DNA from: Bradyrhizobium sp. 186
GTDB taxonomy: Bacteria > Pseudomonadota > Alphaproteobacteria > Rhizobiales > Xanthobacteraceae
Direction of reading: 5' to 3'
Length of the DNA stretch: 64,000 bases
Assembly (NCBI RefSeq): GCF_023101685.1
Contig: NZ_CP082164.1
Coordinates: 7,750,001-7,814,000 of the forward strand
The notes under the pieces were generated by a model. It had not been told where the DNA came from. It saw only the letters and a list, made by a program, of their open reading frames with translations, and did not search any database. Below, piece by piece: positions 46,982-55,113 of the stretch. The translations under genes and the position numbers were made by a program. How positions within the stretch are numbered: position 1 is the stretch's first letter; each line of letters starts with the position of its first letter.

Positions 46982-48202
46982 ATGGCCGCGTATGGTCTCT
47001 ACACGCACATCGCCTCGAACAAGTTTCGTTCGGTGCTGCTGCTCGCCGGTCTTTTCCTGCTGCTCTATGTGCTGGTCTATGCCGGTGCACTGATCGCCGA
47101 AGTCGTCATCGACAGCGATCAGTCCATCGGCTTCTACCTGTCGCGTGCTTTCGCCGACCTGCTCAAAGCCTCGCCATTTGCGACGATCGCCGCCGCGGCC
47201 TGGATCGTGATTGCCTATTTCTTCCACCAGTCGATGATCGACGCGGTGACCGGTGGCCATGACGTGACGCGGCAGGAGGAGCCGCGGCTCTACAATCTCC
47301 TCGAGAATATCTGCATCTCGCGCGGCATCACCATGCCGAAGCTGAAGATCATGGAGAGCCCGGCGCTGAACGCATTCGCGACCGGCCTCAACCCGCGGCA
47401 ATATGCGATCACCGTCACCACGGGTCTTCTGAAAGCGCTGAACGACCGGGAGATCGAGGCGGTGCTGGGCCACGAGCTGACCCACATCAAGAACGGCGAC
47501 GTGCAGCTCATGGTGGTCGCCGTCATCATCGCCGGCGTGGTCGGCTTCTTCGGCGAATTGTTCTTCCGCCTGTTCACGAGCTTGAACTGGAGTTCCGGCT
47601 CCGGCGGCTCGTGGTCGTCGGGCTCTTCCTCGTCGTCGCGATCGTCCTCGTCATCGAGCGACAGCAAGAGCTCCGGCGGCGGCGCTATCGTGGTCATCAT
47701 CATCGCGGTTGTGCTGATCGTGGTAGCCTGGCTGTTGTCGCAGGTGGTGAAGCTCGCGCTGTCGCGCTCGCGCGAATATCTCGCCGACGCCGGCTCGGTC
47801 GAGCTCACCAAAAATCCCGACGCCATGATCTCGGCGCTGCGCAAGATCGAGAACCGCGGCGAGCTGCCGGGCGCGACCTCGGCGGTGATGGAGCTCTGCG
47901 TCGACAATCCGCGCGAGGGCTTTGCGGATTTGTTCGCGACCCACCCGTCGGTGCAATCCCGGGTCGATGCGCTGGTCAAGTTCGCCGGCGGCCATGATCC
48001 CGGCCCGCTGCCGCCGCCCGCTGATGAGACCGAAGAGCCCGACGCACAGGCCGACCAGCAGCATGCTCCGCCGCCACTACCCCGGGGGCCGTGGAACGAC
48101 GCAGGCGAGGCAAGTCCGCCGCCCGTACCGGCGCCAAGGCCCTCCGGAACCGCAGCCGGCAATCCGATGAGCAATCCCCGAGGTCCCTGGGACCGCCATT
48201 GA
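46982..48202 (+). CDS. M48-family membrane zinc protease
   Basis: This 406-aa HtpX-like protein has two N-terminal helices (residues 16-38 and 58-80), the zinc motif AVLGHELTHIKNGDVQ, a further hydrophobic pair, and the third zinc ligand in SREYLADAGSVEL. A striking Ser/Gly-rich loop (about residues 203-233) interrupts the membrane part. The last 70 residues are Pro-rich. With LemA it forms a recurrent two-gene unit thought to handle envelope protein quality. Confidence 0.9.
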   Translation: MAAYGLYTHIASNKFRSVLLLAGLFLLLYVLVYAGALIAEVVIDSDQSIGFYLSRAFADLLKASPFATIAAAAWIVIAYFFHQSMIDAVTGGHDVTRQEEPRLYNLLENICISRGITMPKLKIMESPALNAFATGLNPRQYAITVTTGLLKALNDREIEAVLGHELTHIKNGDVQLMVVAVIIAGVVGFFGELFFRLFTSLNWSSGSGGSWSSGSSSSSRSSSSSSDSKSSGGGAIVVIIIAVVLIVVAWLLSQVVKLALSRSREYLADAGSVELTKNPDAMISALRKIENRGELPGATSAVMELCVDNPREGFADLFATHPSVQSRVDALVKFAGGHDPGPLPPPADETEEPDAQADQQHAPPPLPRGPWNDAGEASPPPVPAPRPSGTAAGNPMSNPRGPWDRH

Positions 48203-48397
48203 GCGCGTGATCCACCGCGACTTCGGCTGATTTCACGGCGATCGGGAAAAACCCCGGGAATTGCCGCAACGATACGCCGAGGAATTGAATTCTCCCTTGT
48301 TTCTGCCATGTTCGCGCCCAACAGCAGACTCGGGACATCGATTTGGGGCCCGGCCGATTGCGACCTCGCGATCGGGGGCGCGCGTTAGGGGACAGCA

Positions 48398-49150
48398 ATG
48401 GCAAAGCCGGCAGTGGTTGTGGTGGGCGCGGATAAGGGCGGGGTCGGCAAGACCACGGTGTCACGTACCTTGCTCGATTATTTTTCCGCCAACAACGTAC
48501 CGACGCGCGCCTTCGACACGGAGTCGCCGCGCGGAACGCTGAAGCGCTTCCACCCTGACATCACCGAGATCGTCGACATGACGACGACCTCCGATCAGAT
48601 GAAGATCTTCGATACGCTCAATGCGACGAGCCCGTCGGTAACCGTGATCGACGTCCGCGCCGGCCTGCTGTCCCCGGCGCTCGCCTCCTTGCGCGACATC
48701 GGTTTCCTCGACGCCGCCAAGGCCGGCCAGATCACCTTTGCCGTGTTCCACATCCTCGGACCCTCGATCGCATCTCTGGACGAGATCGCCGAGACCGCGG
48801 GCTTCATGACCGGCGCCAAGTACTTCCTGGTGAAGAACTTCATCAACGACACCCAGTTCTTCCAGTGGGACCAGGCGACCTATAATTCCTACTTCCATCG
48901 CATCAAGGATGCGACCGAGCTGACCATCCCCAAGCTCAACGAAATGGCCTATGAGCAGGTCGAGGTCTCGTCCGTTCCGTTCCTGAAATTCGTCGCCAAC
49001 AAGGGCATTAACGACGATGCCGCCAATTACTCCTTCGTGCTGCGCGGCTATGTCCGGCACTGGCTAGCGAACGTCTGGAGCGAGTTTGACCGGATCCGGC
49101 TGACCGACATCGTCGGCTCCAAGCCCGCCGCCCGCAACAGCGAAAAATAG
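48398..49150 (+). CDS. ParA/MinD-type P-loop ATPase, uncharacterised
   Basis: A 250-aa protein with the deviant Walker A VGADKGGVGKTTVSRTLLDY at the N-terminus (both signature lysines, KGGVGKT) and a DxxTES segment (AFDTESPRGTLKRFHP). Walker B-like VTVIDVRAGL follows. Ordinary ParA partners (ParB, MinC, chemotaxis or flagellar genes) are absent. A second P-loop protein follows 60 bp later. The pair may act together; the process is unknown to me. Confidence 0.78.
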   Translation: MAKPAVVVVGADKGGVGKTTVSRTLLDYFSANNVPTRAFDTESPRGTLKRFHPDITEIVDMTTTSDQMKIFDTLNATSPSVTVIDVRAGLLSPALASLRDIGFLDAAKAGQITFAVFHILGPSIASLDEIAETAGFMTGAKYFLVKNFINDTQFFQWDQATYNSYFHRIKDATELTIPKLNEMAYEQVEVSSVPFLKFVANKGINDDAANYSFVLRGYVRHWLANVWSEFDRIRLTDIVGSKPAARNSEK

Positions 49151-49210
49151 TTGCGCAAGTCGGGCGGATGCGGCTGGATTAGGCGGTGAGTTCGCCTGAT
49201 ATAGCTGTCG

Positions 49211-49879
49211 ATGCCCGCGACGCCCCTCTACATCATCTGTTCGCCCCGCCCGCAGGTCGGCAAGACGCTGCTGGCGCGGCTTTTGAGCGAATTTTTGCTG
49301 CTCAAGAACGGCGACGTCGCGGCCTTTGACGTCAACCTGAAGGAACCGTCGCTGCTCGACTATCTGCCGAAGATCACCGAGACGGCAGACGTGATCGATA
49401 CGTTCGGCAAGATGCAACTGATGGACCGGGTCATCGTCGACGACGGCATGGCCAAGGTCATCGACCTCGGCTTCCACGCCTTCAACGAGTTCTTCAAGAT
49501 GGCCGACGAGATCGGCCTCTTGAAGGAGGCGGCGCGCCGCCATGTCGCGCCGATGATCCTGTTCGTCGCCGATACCGACCGCGTCTCGGCCCGCGCCCAT
49601 GAAACGCTGCGCGGGCAGATCCCGCGGATGAACCTGATCACAGTCGACAATGAGTTCATCATCCGCGGCGAGCTGCCGCCTGCGATGGCCGGCGGCCGGC
49701 TGTTGCGCCTGCCGGCGCTGCCCGGCTTCCTGAAGACCTATATCGACCGGCTGAACTTCTCCTTCACCGGCTATCTGCGCCAGGAGAAGGACACCTCGAC
49801 CGAGCTGCACCAGTGGACCCGGCGCAACTACCTCGCCTTCCGCGAGCTTGAGCTCAGCCTGATCCTGCAACGGTCCTAG
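49211..49879 (+). CDS. P-loop NTPase, uncharacterised, partner of the preceding gene
   Basis: A 222-aa protein with Walker A SPRPQVGKTLLARLLSEF and a ParA-like AFDVNLKEPSLLDYLP. The deviant first lysine is missing (PRPQVGKT), so it is not a canonical ParA. PMILFVADTDRVSARAHETL suggests a nucleotide-binding core of the same class. It ends with a helical, charged tail. It shares strand and proximity with the ATPase upstream. No function can be assigned. Confidence 0.72.
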   Translation: MPATPLYIICSPRPQVGKTLLARLLSEFLLLKNGDVAAFDVNLKEPSLLDYLPKITETADVIDTFGKMQLMDRVIVDDGMAKVIDLGFHAFNEFFKMADEIGLLKEAARRHVAPMILFVADTDRVSARAHETLRGQIPRMNLITVDNEFIIRGELPPAMAGGRLLRLPALPGFLKTYIDRLNFSFTGYLRQEKDTSTELHQWTRRNYLAFRELELSLILQRS

Positions 49880-49907
49880 GCATAAATTTACCCGGGCAAT
49901 ATTTTAC

Positions 49908-50447
49908 TCAATGCCCCTCGAATGTCATCAGCGTGCGCACCGGCACGTCCATTGCGCGCAGCTTGGCGGCGCCGCCGAGCTCGGGCAGGTCGATGATGAA
50001 GCAGGCCGCCACGACATTGGCGCCGATCTGCCGCAGCAGCTTCACCGCGCCCTCCGCAGTGCCACCGGTGGCGATGAGATCGTCGACCAGGATCACGCGC
50101 TCGCCCGGCTGGATCGCATCGACATGCATCTCCATCTCGTCGATGCCGTATTCCAGCGAATAGGCGATGCGCACGGTCGTGTGCGGCAGCTTGCCTTTTT
50201 TCCGGATCGGCACGAAGCCGGCCGAGACCTGGTGCGCCACCGCGCCGCCGATGATGAAGCCGCGCGCCTCCATGCCGGCGACCTTGTCGATCTTGTTGCC
50301 GGCCCAGGGATTGACGAGCTCGTCGACCGCACGGCGGAAGGCGCGCGCATCGGCGAGCAAGGTCGTGATGTCGCGGAACATGATCCCCGGCTTTGGATAG
50401 TCCGGGATGGTGCGAACGCTCGCCTTCAGATCGTGGTCAAAGATCAT
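49908..50447 (-). CDS. apt: Adenine phosphoribosyltransferase
   Basis: This purine-salvage enzyme (179 aa) makes AMP from adenine and PRPP. Marks are [20 protein letters not shown] at the start and the PRPP loop [37 protein letters not shown] is also present. It lies 9 bp downstream of trpE(G) on the same strand and may share its transcript. Confidence 0.95.
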   Translation of the reverse strand: MIFDHDLKASVRTIPDYPKPGIMFRDITTLLADARAFRRAVDELVNPWAGNKIDKVAGMEARGFIIGGAVAHQVSAGFVPIRKKGKLPHTTVRIAYSLEYGIDEMEMHVDAIQPGERVILVDDLIATGGTAEGAVKLLRQIGANVVAACFIIDLPELGGAAKLRAMDVPVRTLMTFEGH

Positions 50448-50456
50448 TGGTGCCTC

Positions 50457-52622
50457 TCAATCGACGCTCGCATCCAGCCGGAATGCGTTCTCGACAATTC
50501 GTAAACCCACCTCGCCGCTGAGCGACATCAGCGATTCCGGGTGGAACTGCACGCCGGCGACCGGCAGGGTCCTGTGCTCGAGCGCCATGGCGACGCCGTC
50601 CTCGGTGCTGGCGGTGACATCAAGCACCTCCGGCATGCTGTCACGCTCGACATAGAGCGAATGATAGCGGCCGATCACGATCTCGTTCGGCAGATTGCGC
50701 ATCAACCGCCCGCCACGCACCTGCACCCGCGAGGGCCGGCCATGGGCGGGATGCGTGAGCTGCCCGAGCTCACCGCCGAAATATTCGCCGATTGCCTGCA
50801 CGCCGAGGCAGACGCCGAACACCGGCAGCTTGTTCTCCAGCGCCGCGTCGATGGTCTTCTTGATCCCGAAATCCTCAGGGCGCCCGGGGCCGGGCGACAG
50901 CACGAGCAGGTCCCACCGCTTCTGCTCGAGCATATTGAGCGCGTGCACATAGCGGACCACGGTGACGCTCGCGCCGACCTGGCGGAAATAGTCGGCGAGC
51001 ATGTGCACAAAACTGTCGTCGTGATCGATCAGCAGCACCCGTTTGCCCGACCCCGTGGCGTCGGGCGCAAAGGCCGACAGCGGCTTTGGCGGATCGCCGC
51101 GCAGCGCCTGGAACAGGGCCGCAGCCTTGACCTGGCATTCGCGGTCCTCCGCGGCGGGGTCTGAATCGAACAGACAGGTGGCGCCGACACGCACTTCGGC
51201 GAGACCATCCTTCATGCGGATGGTGCGGATGGTGAGGCCGGTGTTGATGCTGCCGTCGAAATTCACCACGCCAATCGCGCCGGCATACCAGCGCCGCGGC
51301 GAGCGCTCGTGGTCCTCGACGAACTGCATCGCCCAGAGTTTTGGCGCGCCGGTCACCGTGACCGCCCAGGCGTGGGTGAGAAAGGCGTCGAGCGCATCGA
51401 AGCCGGGGCGCAGCATGCCTTCGACGTGATCGACGGTGTGGAACAGCTTTGAATAGGTCTCGATCTGCCGCCGCGCCAGCACCTTGATCGTGCCGGGGAC
51501 GCAGACGCGCGCCTTGTCGTTGCGGTCGACGTCGGTGCACATGTTGAGCTCGAACTCGTCCTTCTCCGAGTTGAGGAGCTGGCGGATCTGCTCGGCGTCG
51601 CCGATCGCATCGGTGCCGCGCGCGATGGTGCCGGAAATCGGGCAGGTCTCGACACGGCGCCCGTCGGAACGCACGAACATTTCCGGCGAGGCCGACACCA
51701 GGAATTCGCCGTCGCCAAGATTCATCAGGGCGCCATAAGGCGACGGGTTGATGACGCAGAGGCGCTGGAACACTTCGGCCGGCGAGCGGTCACAGGGCTC
51801 GGCGAAGAGCTGTCCCGGCACGGCTTCAAAGAGATCGCCGCGTGCGAAGGCCGCGCGCGCGGTCTCGACTGTGGCTTGATATTCGCCGGGCGCGTGATCG
51901 GCAAAACCTTGGCGCGGCGTCTTCAGATACGGGCTGTCGGCCGTCTCGCGCGGCAGGCCCTCGGTGGATTTGCCTTTCCAGGCGAAATCGTAACTCAGCA
52001 CCACGCCGCGGCCGGTGGCGCGGTCATAGGCGAGCAAGCGATCGGGGACATAGAGCACGATGTCGCGCTGGTCGCTCTCGCGCGCGCGCTTCTGGACGAG
52101 GTCCTCGATCTGGAAGACGAGATCGTAGGCGAAGGCGCCGAACAGGCCGAGCAGCCCGTCGTCATTGGCCGAGAAGGCGGCGACGAGATCGCGCACCAGC
52201 GACATCACGCTGGCGCGACGCGTGCGCTGGTCCTCGTCGACCGGGGCATCGCCGCGGATGATGTGGCCGGCAAGGCGCGAGGTGGTCTTCTCGGAGATCA
52301 CGACGCAGGGTTCGCGCAGGACGTCAGCGAGGAAGGCGATCAGCACCTGCCCGCGCTGGTTCAAAGCTTCCAGCTTGAAATTGACGCCTGTTGTCTCGAG
52401 CTTGAGCGGCGGATCGGAGAAGCCGAGGTCAAAACTCTCGTAACGGCCGGGCACGGTCGTGCCCGAGGACAGCACCACACCGCGGCGACGGTCCAGCAGG
52501 CTGATGAGATCGTCGAGGCGGTTGGCGCCGCCGGAAAACTGCTCCGCCACGCGCGTGATCGCGAGACCGGCGCGGGTCACATAGTCGCTTCTGGCCGGGA
52601 GGGCAAAGACGGTCCTGTTCAT
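50457..52622 (-). CDS. trpE(G): Fused anthranilate synthase components I and II
   Basis: The 721-aa fusion converts chorismate and glutamine to anthranilate, the first step of tryptophan synthesis. The TrpE half (to about residue 510) ends with TGAPKLWAMQFVEDHERSPR, YAGAIGVVNFDGSINTGLTI and chorismate-site residues. The amidotransferase half has VLLIDHDDSFVHMLADYF, the nucleophile in GVCLGVQAIGEYFGG and VAGVQFHPES. Fused trpE(G) is typical of Rhizobiales and some other bacteria. AGGA precedes the ATG. A leader peptide with Trp codons upstream points to attenuation. Confidence 0.95.
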   Translation of the reverse strand: MNRTVFALPARSDYVTRAGLAITRVAEQFSGGANRLDDLISLLDRRRGVVLSSGTTVPGRYESFDLGFSDPPLKLETTGVNFKLEALNQRGQVLIAFLADVLREPCVVISEKTTSRLAGHIIRGDAPVDEDQRTRRASVMSLVRDLVAAFSANDDGLLGLFGAFAYDLVFQIEDLVQKRARESDQRDIVLYVPDRLLAYDRATGRGVVLSYDFAWKGKSTEGLPRETADSPYLKTPRQGFADHAPGEYQATVETARAAFARGDLFEAVPGQLFAEPCDRSPAEVFQRLCVINPSPYGALMNLGDGEFLVSASPEMFVRSDGRRVETCPISGTIARGTDAIGDAEQIRQLLNSEKDEFELNMCTDVDRNDKARVCVPGTIKVLARRQIETYSKLFHTVDHVEGMLRPGFDALDAFLTHAWAVTVTGAPKLWAMQFVEDHERSPRRWYAGAIGVVNFDGSINTGLTIRTIRMKDGLAEVRVGATCLFDSDPAAEDRECQVKAAALFQALRGDPPKPLSAFAPDATGSGKRVLLIDHDDSFVHMLADYFRQVGASVTVVRYVHALNMLEQKRWDLLVLSPGPGRPEDFGIKKTIDAALENKLPVFGVCLGVQAIGEYFGGELGQLTHPAHGRPSRVQVRGGRLMRNLPNEIVIGRYHSLYVERDSMPEVLDVTASTEDGVAMALEHRTLPVAGVQFHPESLMSLSGEVGLRIVENAFRLDASVD

Positions 52623-52714
52623 GTGGTCCTCTTACGAAACTTGCCGAGGGAACGCCACACAGGACAAACGATCAGGCCGCCGCACTGCGTGGCGACCTCA
52701 GACGATTTGGGAAA

Positions 52715-52760
52715 GGAAAATCGCACCGGCCACCTCTTTAGGAGGTGCGCCACCAAAAAC
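52715..52760 (-). promoter_or_regulatory. Candidate trp attenuator (alternative hairpins)
   Basis: On the minus strand, the end of the leader peptide gene can form either CACCTC/GAGGTG (52742-52747 with 52731-52736) or CGCACC/GGTGCG (52744-52749 with 52722-52727). The second is followed by ATTTT, the pattern of an intrinsic terminator. The two share bases, so they exclude each other. This is the layout expected when a ribosome stalled on the Trp codons decides termination. Confidence 0.65.
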
Positions 52761-52785
52761 GGGCTGGGCGGACGGCGGTGCTCAT
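52738..52785 (-). CDS. trpL: trp leader peptide (15 aa, tandem Trp)
   Basis: The short ORF encodes MSTAVRPARFWWRTS and stops within the attenuator. The two Trp codons (52755-52750) are adjacent, as in characterised trp leader peptides, including the rhizobial trpE(G) leader with three Trp. It starts 163 bp upstream of trpE(G). No strong ribosome site is visible before the ATG. Its role would be to sense charged tRNA-Trp by ribosome stalling, not to make a product. Confidence 0.82.
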   Translation of the reverse strand: MSTAVRPARFWWRTS

Positions 52786-52872
52786 GGGCGGATACACATC
52801 ATGGCGCGGCGGCCGCGTCAAGAGCGGGCGTGGCCTCCTCGATCGTCGAAATGGTGTGGATCACATCGCTGA

Positions 52873-54078
52873 TCATGCCTGGAGCCGCATGCTTTCGCGG
52901 CCGGCAGCCGCCTCGGCAGCATGACGCTCGGTTTCGGCTCTCGTTACCGTGAGCTCAGCTTTGCCGTCAGACCCGACAAGATCGGCGCGGTCGCCGAGAG
53001 TCGTAGCCATAACGCAGGTCCGCCCGCTCACCGCCAACCAGGTCGCCCGGTCATCGCTCACTCTCAGCGCCGTGATCGTCGCCGCTGGATCCATATCCGA
53101 CTTTCGCAGCAACAGGTCGATAGCTTCGGCCGCCAGATTTTGCTCGGCAATTCTCGAGAAGTTCAAAATCGTGTCGGCGCTCACAGTCGAAAGCCGCGCC
53201 CCCACAACTGGCAGGTGGCGGTTGCTCGAACTTTCCTGCTTCACTTCCCCAGGCTTCGGGATCGGGCTGGGCAGGCCGTATTCATAAAGTCGTCCACCTG
53301 CTTCTTCAAAGACGCATACCCGCGAGCCCGCGTCGGTCTTAACGCCAAAGGCCATGCATTGCTTCCCCTCCACGTTCATATCGAATCCTGGAAGCACCAG
53401 CAGCTTGAGTTCCGGCTCGGGCACCACGGCCCCGCATGCCGCGGCGACCGTGATTTGCAAGCGGTCGGTCATCTGGAAGCTGATCTGGCGAACGCTTCGC
53501 CAGATACGGCGCTGCGACAAATGTGGGTGAAGTTGTGCAAGCCGCTGGATTTCGGAGGCGTATTGCTCCTGCGCTACGGCGCGCAATTCAGGCCAGTTCG
53601 CGATCCATTGGGCCGCGAGTGGCGTCATCGGTTGCTGTTGCTCTGCCTCATAGAAGCGGCGGTCAAGCCCACGGAGAGTCGCGGCGCGCTGGGAGTGACC
53701 GTTCTGCAGTGCAGCCTCGCCAGGGTGAGCCTCCACCCAGGCCATCATCTCTTGCAATATCTGCTGTTGCGCGCTGGCTCCCATGGCCTTCAGTCCAGCT
53801 AGCGCGTCGCCGGCTGTCGTCGGAAGCATCTCGATGCCCGTGTTACCGATGAACTGACTGTGACCGCTGTTGTTGACCTGAGCGAGATAGTAGTCGGCGT
53901 GATAGGCCTGCATGGCGACCGCGGGTAGTTCACGTCCAGTGTAGACGCCGACGCGTTGAATTTCGTTGACGTAGTCCACCACGGCTTCGGTGAGATAGTG
54001 GGCTTTCTCAGGCTTCTGAGCAGCCTCCAGCGCGTCGCGAGCGACAACAACAGTTGCTAACCGGCCACCTTCGATCAT
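52873..54078 (-). CDS. Large DUF4375 (DMP19-like) protein
   Basis: The N-terminal ~130 residues match DUF4375: AVVDYVNEIQRVGVYTGREL, YHADYYLAQVNNSGHSQFIG. The first characterised member, Neisseria DMP19, is a DNA mimic that blocks a repressor. Other members are near toxin/immunity loci. Here the protein is 401 aa, about twice DMP19's length. The C-terminal ~230 residues (starting ITVAAACGAVVPEPELKLLV) are unknown to me. Base composition looks less GC-biased than its neighbours. It is upstream of the trp leader on the same strand; no functional link is evident. Confidence 0.78.
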   Translation of the reverse strand: MIEGGRLATVVVARDALEAAQKPEKAHYLTEAVVDYVNEIQRVGVYTGRELPAVAMQAYHADYYLAQVNNSGHSQFIGNTGIEMLPTTAGDALAGLKAMGASAQQQILQEMMAWVEAHPGEAALQNGHSQRAATLRGLDRRFYEAEQQQPMTPLAAQWIANWPELRAVAQEQYASEIQRLAQLHPHLSQRRIWRSVRQISFQMTDRLQITVAAACGAVVPEPELKLLVLPGFDMNVEGKQCMAFGVKTDAGSRVCVFEEAGGRLYEYGLPSPIPKPGEVKQESSSNRHLPVVGARLSTVSADTILNFSRIAEQNLAAEAIDLLLRKSDMDPAATITALRVSDDRATWLAVSGRTCVMATTLGDRADLVGSDGKAELTVTRAETERHAAEAAAGRESMRLQA

Positions 54079-54198
54079 CGCTCCCCCGGGTTCGGCATGG
54101 CGAAACGGCACGCAACTACGCCTTATGATTGCAAAAGGCAATTGCAATCGTGACGTAGCGGAAAGCGTTAGCTGTCCCGCGCGCTGCTAGCTGCACGT

Positions 54199-54873
54199 CT
54201 ACCCCAGATGCTTCCGGAAAAACTCCGTGGCGCGGCCCCAGGCGAGCTCGGCGGCTTCGCGGTCGTGCACGGCCTGGCGCTGCTCGTTGACGAAGGCGTG
54301 CTCGGCGTCATAGCGGAACAGCTCCAGCGACTTGCCGGCGGCCTTCATGCCCTTTTCGAAGGCATCGACCACTTGCGGCGTGCACCAATCGTCCTTGTTG
54401 GCGAAGTGAGCCTGGAGCGGAATCTTGACGTCGGCGGGCTTGGCCGCCTGCTCCGGCGGGATGCCGTAGAACACGACGCCGGCCGCGAGCTCCGGGATTT
54501 TTGTGGCGCCGATGATGGTGACGGCACCGCCGAGGCAGAAGCCGGTCAGGCCGACCTTGGCACCGTTCCGTGAGAGATATTGCGTGGCGCCGCGGACCGT
54601 CTGCGTGGTGGCGTCCATGAAATCGAGCGAGTTCATTTCCTTACCGGCGGCGTCGGTGTCGTGATAGGGCACCACCTTGCCCTTGTAGAGGTCGGGCGCG
54701 AGCGCATCGAAGCCGGCCAGCGCGAAGCGATCGCACAGGCCCTTGATCTGGTCCGACAGCCCCCACCATTCCTGGATCACGACAAGGCCCGGCGCGTTGC
54801 CGCGTGCGGCATTGGCGAGATACCCCGAGGCATCCTTGCCGTCCGGTCGCTTGAAGGTAATGACGGTTCCCAT
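54199..54873 (-). CDS. Dienelactone hydrolase family protein
   Basis: An alpha/beta hydrolase of 224 aa. The DLH signature is clear: VVIQEWWGLSDQIKGLCDRF, the nucleophile Cys in GLTGFCLGGAVTI, and DAEHAFVNEQR with the catalytic His. GGAGG lies five bases before the ATG at 54873. Members hydrolyse dienelactones or other esters; no catechol pathway genes are nearby, so the natural substrate is unknown. Confidence 0.9.
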   Translation of the reverse strand: MGTVITFKRPDGKDASGYLANAARGNAPGLVVIQEWWGLSDQIKGLCDRFALAGFDALAPDLYKGKVVPYHDTDAAGKEMNSLDFMDATTQTVRGATQYLSRNGAKVGLTGFCLGGAVTIIGATKIPELAAGVVFYGIPPEQAAKPADVKIPLQAHFANKDDWCTPQVVDAFEKGMKAAGKSLELFRYDAEHAFVNEQRQAVHDREAAELAWGRATEFFRKHLG

Positions 54874-54950
54874 GGTATCCTCCGACGGGTTTCTGGGGAG
54901 TGGTTGCGGGCATTTTGGCGGGTGCGGGCGCGCGGCGCAATCCACACTCT

Positions 54951-55056
54951 CGTCATTCCGGGGCGCGCGGTAGCGCGAGCCCGGAATCCATCGGGCGACA
55001 GAGTCGGTGGACAAATGGATTCCGGGCTCGATGCTGCGCACCGCCCCGGAATGACC
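54951..55056. repeat. Palindromic repeat (CGTCATTCCGGGG type), copy 3
   Basis: Begins cgtcattccgggg and closes ccccggaatgac. Centre nearly identical to the copy at 16446-16550. Confidence 0.8.
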
Positions 55057-55062
55057 ATTCAA

Positions 55063-55090
55063 CAAAAAAGCCCCCTCGCGGGGGCCTTTT
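55063..55090 (-). terminator. fbcH: Intrinsic terminator of the fbcFH operon
   Basis: GCCCCC-TCGC-GGGGGC forms a six-pair stem with a four-base loop at 55070-55085. On the minus strand it is followed by six T (55069-55064). It is 24 bp past the fbcH stop codon. Confidence 0.85.
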
Positions 55091-55113
55091 CATTCTCGTC
55101 TCGCGTCGGCCGC

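Noticed and set aside
47582..47690. Ser-codon-rich stretch in the M48 gene as a possible repeat insertion
   Set aside because: It is in frame and part of a Ser/Gly-rich loop of the protein, with no sign of duplication of neighbouring DNA.
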